This document shows, one piece after another, positions 7,124 to 13,768 of a stretch of 64,000 nucleotides of DNA. The notes beneath the pieces are model-generated. The model saw nothing but the letters and a program-made list of their open reading frames with translations, did not search any database and was not told the origin of the DNA. The position numbers were made by a program, and so were the translations under genes. Location of the stretch: contig NC_014960.1 of the NCBI RefSeq assembly GCF_000199675.1, forward strand, positions 1,426,001 to 1,490,000. The letters are read 5' to 3'. Position 1 is the stretch's first letter; every line of letters starts with the position of its first letter. The stretch is from Anaerolinea thermophila UNI-1 (lineage in GTDB: Bacteria; Chloroflexota; Anaerolineae; Anaerolineales; Anaerolineaceae).

Positions 7124-8431
7124 ATGGATGAGAAACAACATAAACGAGCCATCCGGGCATGGACCATGTATGATTGGGCTAACTCTGCTTTTGCTACCAC
7201 CATCATGGCGGCGGTACTTCCGGTGTATTATGCTTCAGTTGCTGCAGCCAATCTTCCAGGGAATCTGGCGACTGTTTACTGGGCTTACACCACCTCAATT
7301 TCTCTGTTGATTGCTGCCATTCTCAGCCCCATCCTGGGAGCCGTTGCCGATTTCAGTGGAGCCAAGAAGCGTTTTCTAACCATTTTCATGTTGCTGGGCG
7401 TCACTGCCACTGCTTTATTGTATTTTGTTCGCACAGGCGATTGGTTGATGGCTTCCATCTTTTTCATTCTGGGCGATTTGGGTTTCGCTGGCTCGCTGGT
7501 GTTTTATGATTCTCTTTTGCCCCACGTGGCAGGACCGGATGAAATCGATCAGGTTTCCTCGCGGGGATATGCAATTGGCTATTTAGGAGGTGGCTTATTG
7601 CTTGCCATCAACCTGGCGATGATTATGCTTGCCCCGCAAGAGCTCACAGGCTTGATGACGCGTTTGTCTTTTCTGAGTGTCGCTCTCTGGTGGTTTGTTT
7701 TTAGCATTCCGTTACTTAAGTGGGTTTCTGAGCCACCCCGGCGTATCATGCCTGGAGAGAGTGGAAGAAATCCCATTGCAGTTTCCTTCAAACGTCTTGG
7801 GCACACGTTCCGCGAAATTACTCGTTACCGGGACCTGTTCATCTTCCTGGTCGCTTTTTGGTTTTATAACGACGGCATTGGCACAATCATCAAGATGGCA
7901 ACCATTTATGGAGCGGAAATAGGCATTGGCCAGACCACCCTGATTGGTACGCTCTTAATGGTGCAGTTTGTGGGTATTCCTTTTGCTTTCCTTTTTGGGT
8001 GGCTGGCTAAAAAAATTGGCACAAAGAAAAGCATTTACCTCAGCCTTTTGGTGTACACAGGGATTGCCATTGCTGGATATTTCATGCAGAAAGAATGGCA
8101 CTTTTGGGCATTGGGATTTGCAGTAGCCACGGTTCAGGGTGGAAGTCAGGCACTGAGCCGTTCACTTTTTGGCCGTATGGTTCCTAAGAGTAAATCGGCC
8201 GAATTTTTTGGATTTTTCAGTGTCTCGGAGAAATTTGCCGGCATCGCTGGACCCTTGATTTTTGGCCTGGTCAGCCAGTTTATGGGAAATAGTCGTCTGG
8301 GAATCATTTCCTTGATTCTCTTTTTCATTATCGGGGCTTCGTTGTTGACGTTTGTGAATGAGAAAGAAGGAATCAGGGTGGCAGAAAAGGAAGAAAAAGA
8401 ACTGATTGAAGCCGCTGTCTCGGCAGATTGA
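7124..8431 (+). CDS. MFS transporter, UMF1 (Atg22-like) family
   Basis: Polytopic membrane protein (435 aa, about 12 segments). The N-terminal signature AWTMYDWANSAFATTIMAAVLPVYY identifies the bacterial relatives of yeast Atg22 (UMF1). LSRSLFGRMVPKSKSAEFFGF near 345 is also typical of the family. Substrate unknown; yeast Atg22 exports amino acids from the vacuole. GAAGGAG precedes the ATG. It stands alone between a tRNA and the radical SAM gene. Confidence 0.9.
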   Translation: MDEKQHKRAIRAWTMYDWANSAFATTIMAAVLPVYYASVAAANLPGNLATVYWAYTTSISLLIAAILSPILGAVADFSGAKKRFLTIFMLLGVTATALLYFVRTGDWLMASIFFILGDLGFAGSLVFYDSLLPHVAGPDEIDQVSSRGYAIGYLGGGLLLAINLAMIMLAPQELTGLMTRLSFLSVALWWFVFSIPLLKWVSEPPRRIMPGESGRNPIAVSFKRLGHTFREITRYRDLFIFLVAFWFYNDGIGTIIKMATIYGAEIGIGQTTLIGTLLMVQFVGIPFAFLFGWLAKKIGTKKSIYLSLLVYTGIAIAGYFMQKEWHFWALGFAVATVQGGSQALSRSLFGRMVPKSKSAEFFGFFSVSEKFAGIAGPLIFGLVSQFMGNSRLGIISLILFFIIGASLLTFVNEKEGIRVAEKEEKELIEAAVSAD

Positions 8432-8521
8432 TAAACTTTATAGACACCCGATTTTGAGGCTCTGGTTGATGTGGTCCAGAGCCCTTTTAATTTGTGAAGT
8501 TGCTGACTTGAGCAAAACTTC

Positions 8522-8550
8522 TTGTATTACAGAAACAAATGTTCTATAAT
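8522..8550 (+). promoter_or_regulatory. sigma-70-type promoter of the radical SAM gene
   Basis: TTGTAT (8522-8527), a 17-nt spacer and a perfect TATAAT (8545-8550). Transcription should start at about 8557, exactly on a GTG codon, so the message is probably leaderless. Confidence 0.7.
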
Positions 8551-8556
8551 GAGGCT

Positions 8557-9732
8557 GTGGATACCCTCGAAAAGTTTCGTCTCTTACAATCCGAAATGCG
8601 TCTGGAAGTGGCTGATGATATCCCTCTATCCTCTGTTTCGTCAGGCCAGTCAGCCGTTGAAAGTGGCGTCTCTGGTGATTGTCCTGTTGATTTTCCGATA
8701 TCTACGGCAACATTACCTAATGGAAGAAAGATACCGCTTCTCAAATCCCTGCTGACCTCAGCATGTGAGCGGAATTGTCATTACTGTCCATTTCGTACAG
8801 GGCGGGACTTTCGAAGGGTTACCTTCAAGCCGGAGGAACTGGCAAAAGTCATCGTGGAATTAACTACCAAAGGAGTGATCCAGGGGGCATTTCTTTCCAG
8901 TGGAATTGCAGGAGGCGGCTTGCGCACTCAGGATCGTCTGTTAATTACCGCGGAGATTCTACGTAAAAAGTATCAGTATCAGGGTTATCTTCATCTGAAA
9001 ATCATGCCCGGAGCAGAATATGATCAGGTGGTTCATGCCATGCAACTGGCGGATCGAGTTTCTATCAACCTTGAGGGTCCCAATACTCGAGTCCTGCAAG
9101 CCCTCGCACCCCAAAAAATCTTCTTTGAAGAATTACTGGAGCCACTGCGCTGGGTAGAGAAGATCCGTCAGATCCTACCCCCATGGCGGGGTTGGAAATC
9201 CCGTTGGCCCTCCAGTACAACGCAGTTTGTGGTAGGGGCAGTAGGTGAAAGTGATCTCGAAATCCTTTCCACTACCGCCTGGCTCTATCAAAAGGTGCGT
9301 CTGGCAAGAGCCTATTTTTCTGGATTCTCTCCTACTCCGGACACCCCATTTGAAGATCGAGCGGCTTGTTCTCCATGGAGAGAGCATCGTCTTTATCAGG
9401 CATCTTTTTTGCTCAGAGATTACGGTTTTGATCTGGAGGATTTCCCCTTTACTTCTGGAGGTAATCTGCCCCTGGATACGGATCCCAAAATGGCATGGGC
9501 GCAAATTCATTTGCTCCAGTCCCCTGTAGAAATTAATCGGGCGGAGAAACGCGAATTGTTGCGCGTGCCGGGAATTGGACCCAAAACTGCTGAAGCCATT
9601 TTAGCGGCTCGAAGGCGTCATCGTATTACCAGTGAAGAGGACCTCAAACGTTTGGGTATTCCGCTTCAGCGGGCTGCAGCGTTTCTGCTGGTCAATGGCA
9701 GGCGGTTACAGCATCAACTTCGTTTCTGGTGA
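8557..9732 (+). CDS. radical SAM protein with C-terminal helix-hairpin-helix (putative DNA modification/repair)
   Basis: 391 residues from the GTG at 8557. The radical SAM cluster motif CERNCHYC places Fe-S ligands at 70, 74 and 77. The C terminus (about 330-385) carries a helix-hairpin-helix, LLRVPGIGPKTAEAILAARR, which binds DNA without sequence specificity. This matches the family annotated as putative DNA modification/repair radical SAM proteins; the actual reaction is not known to me. Its usual partner, a uracil-DNA-glycosylase-like protein, is not next to it here. The GTG is chosen because the promoter -10 lies at 8545-8550; an ATG at 8539 would sit upstream of the transcription start. 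Confidence 0.88.
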   Translation: MDTLEKFRLLQSEMRLEVADDIPLSSVSSGQSAVESGVSGDCPVDFPISTATLPNGRKIPLLKSLLTSACERNCHYCPFRTGRDFRRVTFKPEELAKVIVELTTKGVIQGAFLSSGIAGGGLRTQDRLLITAEILRKKYQYQGYLHLKIMPGAEYDQVVHAMQLADRVSINLEGPNTRVLQALAPQKIFFEELLEPLRWVEKIRQILPPWRGWKSRWPSSTTQFVVGAVGESDLEILSTTAWLYQKVRLARAYFSGFSPTPDTPFEDRAACSPWREHRLYQASFLLRDYGFDLEDFPFTSGGNLPLDTDPKMAWAQIHLLQSPVEINRAEKRELLRVPGIGPKTAEAILAARRRHRITSEEDLKRLGIPLQRAAAFLLVNGRRLQHQLRFW

Positions 9733-9757
9733 GCCATGGGGGATTTAAAAAATTGAG

Positions 9758-9830
9758 TGCCCCCAGAGGAATTCGAATCCTCGTTTTGGCCTTGAGAGGG
9801 CCACGTCCTGGGCCGCTAGACGATGGGGGC
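9758..9830 (-). tRNA. tRNA-Glu (anticodon CTC)
   Basis: 73 nt with acceptor GCCCCCA/TGGGGGC, discriminator A, anticodon loop CTCTCAA (anticodon CTC) and T-loop ATTCGAAT. CCA is not encoded. It lies between the convergent radical SAM gene and speE. Confidence 0.94.
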
Positions 9831-9942
9831 ATTCCAGAAAGCGGTTGGATTTTAACACAGCCTTTTTTTGGTGTCAACAAAATCCCTGTCATTTGGGAAA
9901 ACTTTTTTGTTGGGAGAGAAAATTTCTTGTAAATGAAAACAA

Positions 9943-9968
9943 CCTCCCGCTGAGTTCTCAGCGGGAGG
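9943..9968 (-). terminator. terminator of the speD-speE operon
   Basis: 12-bp perfect stem CCTCCCGCTGAG (9943-9954) with CTCAGCGGGAGG (9957-9968) and a tight loop. On the minus strand it is followed by TTGTTTTC. Confidence 0.8.
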
Positions 9969-9986
9969 GAGGGGCTCTTTGAGTTT

Positions 9987-10829
9987 TTACTGGTCAACGA
10001 GCAGATCAGCCAGTTGCCTGCGGAAAAATTCCGGTAAGGCAAAAGCCGCCTGATGTACTTTGGGGTTCATATAGTTCAATCCTTCTGGATAAGTACGGGA
10101 AAGCCCTGCTGTCCATGGGGTATTGGAAACATACATGAACCCGATACCGCCTCCAGGATAGGTCGGAATGAGGGTATGATAGTAGGCGGGATGCTCTACC
10201 AGTCCTTTGACGAAGGTGAAAATCTCGCGAATCAGTGCGGCGTCGAAGAACATTTGCTCGCACTGGGTAGCAATCGCTCCACCAGGGTTGAGCGCTTGTA
10301 ACATCAGGCGGTAGAATTCTTCGCTGAACAGACGCTCTGCCATGCCTATTGGATCGGTAGTATCCGAGATGATGACATCGAATTTTTCCTTCCCCGACTC
10401 CAGAAAAGCAAAGGCATCCTGGACAACCAAACGCGCCCGCGGATCTGCCCATGGGTCTCCAAAGGCGGTGAAATGTTCTCGGGACACTTCTACTACACGG
10501 CGATCCAGCTCACAGACAATGGCTTCTTCCACCGAAGGGTGTTTCAAAACCTGCTGAAGGCTTCCTCCGTCACCCCCTCCCACAATGAGCACGCGCCGTG
10601 GTGAACCATGGGCAAGCATGGGAATATGGGTAATCATCTCGTGGTAACCGGCATTATCCCGCTCGGTTAACTGAATAATCCCATCCAGCACCAGCGTTTT
10701 ACCGAAAAATTCTGTGTCCAGCAAAAGCAAATGCTGAAACGGCGTCTGCTCATCTACCAGTACCTGCTTGACCCGCAGGGACTTGCGGTAGTAGGGATGA
10801 AGTTGCTCGCTGAACCAGATCTCATTCAC
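9987..10829 (-). CDS. speE: spermidine (polyamine aminopropyl) synthase
   Basis: Transfers the aminopropyl group of decarboxylated AdoMet to putrescine or a similar amine (280 aa). The nucleotide-binding loop VLIVGGGDGG ends at 89, the acidic catalytic motif SDTTDPIG is at about 155-162, and the N-terminal beta domain begins VNEIWFSEQLHPYYRKS, the usual SpeE start. I start it at the GTG at 10829; longer readings run into speD. It overlaps the stop of the upstream SpeD paralogue by 8 nt, so it is coupled to it. Aminopropyl acceptor specificity (putrescine, agmatine or other) cannot be read. Confidence 0.94.
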   Translation of the reverse strand: MNEIWFSEQLHPYYRKSLRVKQVLVDEQTPFQHLLLLDTEFFGKTLVLDGIIQLTERDNAGYHEMITHIPMLAHGSPRRVLIVGGGDGGSLQQVLKHPSVEEAIVCELDRRVVEVSREHFTAFGDPWADPRARLVVQDAFAFLESGKEKFDVIISDTTDPIGMAERLFSEEFYRLMLQALNPGGAIATQCEQMFFDAALIREIFTFVKGLVEHPAYYHTLIPTYPGGGIGFMYVSNTPWTAGLSRTYPEGLNYMNPKVHQAAFALPEFFRRQLADLLVDQ

Positions 10830-11244
10830 GGTTGAAGAAAGTCCCCTTTGCTTTTCCCGCGCCAAAAGTTTCAATCGTGAAGATTGCCGCTTTTTCAGGG
10901 TCAAACTTCTTGCACGAGAAGATATCAATATAAGCCGCGTTGGACTGGTTTGCAAAATGTCCGGTGATGTTGCTGGTTTCAATTAACTGTACCAGCGAAT
11001 ACCCACTGACTCGTGGATCTTCGCCAAAGTCCACGATGATAGGTTCACCAAACCGTTTCATTTCAATCAGGTCGCACAACTCAATGACGTAACGCCTGAT
11101 TACCTCTGCGGAACGAATACGCTCCGGGTCGCAATCGTAGAGATTCAAAACCAGATGCCAACCCCAGGGTTGGTCTGTACCTTCGCTCCCCGGCATGAGC
11201 ATTTCAAAAGTGTCAAGTTGGAAAGTATTAACAGCAGTTGACAT
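10822..11244 (-). CDS. divergent SpeD paralogue (pyruvoyl-enzyme candidate)
   Basis: 140 residues, related to class 1B AdoMet decarboxylase but clearly diverged from the SpeD encoded just upstream. Aligning the two, the self-cleavage Ser (S91 in ETSNITGH), the catalytic His (H96) and the catalytic Cys (C111 in DIFSC) are kept with exactly the same spacing (5 and 15 residues), while the ESH motif has become TSN. So it may process itself to a pyruvoyl enzyme with another substrate, or be a heteromeric partner of SpeD. Some bacterial SpeD homologues are known to act as pyruvoyl-dependent ornithine or arginine decarboxylases. An AGGAG site precedes the ATG, which overlaps speD by 17 nt. Confidence 0.85.
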   Translation of the reverse strand: MSTAVNTFQLDTFEMLMPGSEGTDQPWGWHLVLNLYDCDPERIRSAEVIRRYVIELCDLIEMKRFGEPIIVDFGEDPRVSGYSLVQLIETSNITGHFANQSNAAYIDIFSCKKFDPEKAAIFTIETFGAGKAKGTFFNRE

Positions 11245-11617
11245 GTTCTGGTTCTCCTACAAGTTCTGCTACTCTTGCGACCTTGCGAATGGAGCACTGA
11301 GACGCGCCAAAGATCTCTTTGATCTGGTTAATGAGTGGCGTCAGATCCAGATCCAAATCGCAGGTAAACAGATCGACTGCACAATAGCCGTATTCGGGCC
11401 AGGCGTGCAGGCTGGCATGAGATTCAGCCAGCAGAAGGAAACACGTGAATCCATGAGGACTGAATGGAAAAAAGCCCTCATCGACCACAGTTAAACCGCT
11501 CTCTCGGACCGCTTTCGAGAATAACCGTCCTGCTTGCTCGCTATCATAGAGTAATTCTCGATTGCAATCCGAGAGATCGCAAATGTAGTGTTCCCCAAGT
11601 TTGAGCTGCGCGTTCAC
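11228..11617 (-). CDS. speD: S-adenosylmethionine decarboxylase proenzyme, class 1B
   Basis: Makes decarboxylated AdoMet, the aminopropyl donor for SpeE. The 129-residue proenzyme has the classical cleavage region ESHASLHAWPEYGYCAVDLFTC; S66 becomes the pyruvoyl group, and H71 and C86 are catalytic (equivalent to S63, H68 and C83 of the Thermotoga enzyme). The GTG start at 11617 has GGAGGG 10 nt upstream. First gene of the operon speD-speD paralogue-speE. The divergent gap to 11819 is about 200 nt, A/T rich, and holds the promoter of the next plus-strand gene. Confidence 0.95.
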   Translation of the reverse strand: MNAQLKLGEHYICDLSDCNRELLYDSEQAGRLFSKAVRESGLTVVDEGFFPFSPHGFTCFLLLAESHASLHAWPEYGYCAVDLFTCDLDLDLTPLINQIKEIFGASQCSIRKVARVAELVGEPEHVNCC

Positions 11618-11778
11618 CTGAACATAACCCTCCAGTTAGAAAATTAATTGATTGGTTTCAAGAGCCGAATTTTCAATCAAAATCCCCAGAATGTCAATCC
11701 TTTTCTAAGAAAATACATATGAGTTTTCCGATATTTTTTCAGGAAAGGATAGTAATCCAATCGCAATTGTATCCATGC

Positions 11779-11784
11779 TATAAT
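11779..11784 (+). promoter_or_regulatory. extended -10 promoter of the 11819 gene
   Basis: TGC-TATAAT (hexamer 11779-11784), 34 nt before the ATG at 11819, with GAGAGG just before the start. No good -35, as expected for an extended -10. Confidence 0.5.
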
Positions 11785-11818
11785 CTTTTTTAGTAACCCC
11801 TGTATTGAGAGGTCAGGA

Positions 11819-12550
11819 ATGGAATCGGGTTCAGCCTCTTCTTCCGTCACGATGATTTTGGTGATTGCGTTTTTGTGTATCACGATAGGTTATGTTTTTG
11901 GATGGCTGGTTGCGACCTGGCGAGCGGGTAAGGAAAAAGACGAAACCGAGGAATTACTTTCCAAAGCCGTTTCTCCTTCTCCAGAGCGACCATTTCCCTT
12001 ACTCTTGGGGGTTTTTCAGGACCCCATCTCCAGGCGTATTCAGGTGGAGTGGAAAGGTCAAAAAGTTGAAAAGGCCCTTGACCTTTCAGCCGATGAACGC
12101 GGGAAATTGTTGGGAACTCTAAGTGATGTAAAGGAATGGTTGGGGGCTCCTGAACTACCCCTCAAGGTGTCTTCTGTTTCTGTTGAATCCCCGCGACCTT
12201 CAGAGCCAGTAGTGCCACCTTTGCCGGAAGAACCCGTACGTCCTCCAAGTATTTTGTCGGGAGTCACCAGTGCACTTGCGGATGCCATGCAACCTCCCAG
12301 GCAGGAAAAACCCAAGAGTATTGTTGAACAGATTGACGAAATTTTCCAGAAAAAATTAGAAGGCACCCCTTACGAAGGAAAAAGGATTTTCTTAATGGAA
12401 GATCCTCGTCGGGGTGTGCTTGTGCGCATCGAAGGGCAAGTGTATGAAGGAGTTGAAAATGTCCCTGAGGGGGAGGTGAAACAATTGTTGCGAAGCGCTG
12501 TCAGCGAGTGGGAAAGGTCTCAAGAACTTCAGATAAAACGAAAGGCTTAA
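11819..12550 (+). CDS. membrane-anchored protein of unknown function
   Basis: 243 residues that I do not recognise. One N-terminal membrane helix (about 10-34), then a cytoplasmic or external region in three parts: a small folded segment (about 55-110, LLLGVFQDPISRRIQVEWKG), a proline-rich linker (about 118-165, PVVPPLPEEPVRPP) and a C-terminal folded part (about 170-243) with VEQIDEIFQKKLEGTPYEGKRIFLMEDP. No catalytic motif is visible. It is followed by the second AGGGGG hairpin and then by an exported repeat protein. Confidence 0.75.
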   Translation: MESGSASSSVTMILVIAFLCITIGYVFGWLVATWRAGKEKDETEELLSKAVSPSPERPFPLLLGVFQDPISRRIQVEWKGQKVEKALDLSADERGKLLGTLSDVKEWLGAPELPLKVSSVSVESPRPSEPVVPPLPEEPVRPPSILSGVTSALADAMQPPRQEKPKSIVEQIDEIFQKKLEGTPYEGKRIFLMEDPRRGVLVRIEGQVYEGVENVPEGEVKQLLRSAVSEWERSQELQIKRKA

Positions 12551-12555
12551 AAAAC

Positions 12556-12594
12556 TCTCACCTGCCAGTAGAGGGGGACTACCGGCAGATGAGA
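12556..12594. other. structured hairpin with AGGGGGA loop (copy 2 of 2)
   Basis: Stems TCTCA/TGAGA, then a C-A mismatch, CTGCC/GGCAG, then an A-C mismatch, GTAG/CTAC, closed by loop AGGGGGA (12572-12578). It starts 6 nt after the 11819-12550 gene. The order of stems, the two mismatches and the loop are the same as at 6804-6842, though the stem sequences differ. No T-run follows, so it is not an ordinary terminator. Confidence 0.6.
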
Positions 12595-12660
12595 TATTTC
12601 AACTATAACAGAGAATATCTCGAATTTCAAGTGCTTTTTCAAATTTGAAACCGTTTTCAA

Positions 12661-12689
12661 TTGCGTGTATTTGAAAATTATGACATAAT
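12661..12689 (+). promoter_or_regulatory. promoter of the secreted repeat protein gene
   Basis: TTGCGT (12661-12666), 17-nt spacer and CATAAT (12684-12689), with an extended TGA before the hexamer. The ATG at 12696 begins 7 nt after the hexamer, so the mRNA is probably leaderless. Confidence 0.65.
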
Positions 12690-12695
12690 TTGAGT

Positions 12696-13658
12696 ATGAA
12701 AGTTTTCTTCAGACAATCGGGTGTTGGGTTAATCCTTCTCGGGGTGTTGGTGGCGTTATTTCACTGGTCTTACCCCGGATATGCTGGCACCCTTTCTCAG
12801 GGGGAAAGTTGTCATGTTCTGGAAGGTGAGGTGCTAGAATTCTATAACAACATTTCCAATGCCTCATTCATCCTTGGCGAGCCAATCACCGATTTGTTTG
12901 ATAATCCCTTAAAACCAAGTGAGAAGATACAGTATTTCCAGCGTGCACGTATTGAATATTCGCCTGATTTGCCTGCTGGAAAACGTGTTCGGCTTTCTCC
13001 GTTAGGCAGTCTGAATTTTGAGAATCTTCCACCAGCGGAACTCCCTTTGTCACCGGGTGCTTGTCGTTTGTTTCCCACCGGTAACAGTGTTTGCTTTGAT
13101 TTTCTTGAATTTTACGACCGCTACGGCGGACAGGAAGTTTTTGGACTCCCTATATCGAATCTGTTGAAGTTACCCAATAATCGTTTGGTACAGTATTTTG
13201 AAAATGCGCGTTTTGAATGGTGGCCCGAACTTCCAAGCGGGATGCGGGTACACCTGACAGATTTGGGACGTATGGATTTCTACCGGAATAAGTTTCCGAT
13301 AGAGTTGCTGAACTGTAAATTAGATTTAGAAATCATTTCTCGAAAACCAATTAAACCGCGGGTGATGGCTTTCCCTGCGAAAATTGCCATCCAGCCCAGC
13401 GAGATTCAAACGATTTATATCGTTGTTCGTGATCAAAACTTGAATCCCCTGGAAAATATTCCGGTCTCTCTGCAGGTAGTGGTGGAAGGCAAAACCACTG
13501 ACCCTGTGCGACTCAAAGAAACCGATTCGACGGGTTTGTCTCTTGGGGCTATCCCTTTGGGGAATTACAAGCCGGGCACAAAAGTGGAAGTAGTTGTCAC
13601 TGCCATGGTGCAGGATAAAACCGTTACATCACGAACCTCATTCCTCATCTGGTGGTGA
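12696..13658 (+). CDS. secreted protein with two VQYF/ARFEWWPE repeats and a C-terminal Ig-like domain
   Basis: 320 residues. A signal peptide (about 1-30, LILLGVLVALFHWSYPGYAG) is followed by two copies of a roughly 60-residue repeat: LGEPITDLF...IQYFQRARIEYSPDLPAGKRVRL and FGLPISNLL...VQYFENARFEWWPELPSGMRVHL. Such repeats are common in exported Chloroflexota proteins. The region from about 225 looks like a beta-sandwich (PVSLQVVVEGKTTDPVRL). Function unknown; possibly envelope or carbohydrate binding. The upstream TTG at 12690 overlaps the promoter -10 and is rejected as a start. Confidence 0.82.
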   Translation: MKVFFRQSGVGLILLGVLVALFHWSYPGYAGTLSQGESCHVLEGEVLEFYNNISNASFILGEPITDLFDNPLKPSEKIQYFQRARIEYSPDLPAGKRVRLSPLGSLNFENLPPAELPLSPGACRLFPTGNSVCFDFLEFYDRYGGQEVFGLPISNLLKLPNNRLVQYFENARFEWWPELPSGMRVHLTDLGRMDFYRNKFPIELLNCKLDLEIISRKPIKPRVMAFPAKIAIQPSEIQTIYIVVRDQNLNPLENIPVSLQVVVEGKTTDPVRLKETDSTGLSLGAIPLGNYKPGTKVEVVVTAMVQDKTVTSRTSFLIWW

Positions 13659-13728
13659 GGCGAAGACTGATTTTTTCCCGTTTTTATCAAGACAGATTGA
13701 CTTTTGCCTTCAGGTAGAAAGCATGTGC

Positions 13729-13734
13729 TATAAT
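13729..13734 (+). promoter_or_regulatory. extended -10 promoter of ftsK
   Basis: TGC-TATAAT (hexamer 13729-13734), about 34 nt before the GTG start at 13769. TTGCCT at 13704-13709 would be a -35 at a long 19-nt spacing. Confidence 0.5.
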
Positions 13735-13768
13735 GTGCCTGCTTGAAACCTTGGGATAGGGATTTTCA

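Noticed and set aside
9100..9515. Open frames on both strands within the radical SAM gene
   Set aside because: Shadows of the coding frame; codon pattern and motifs favour the plus-strand gene only.
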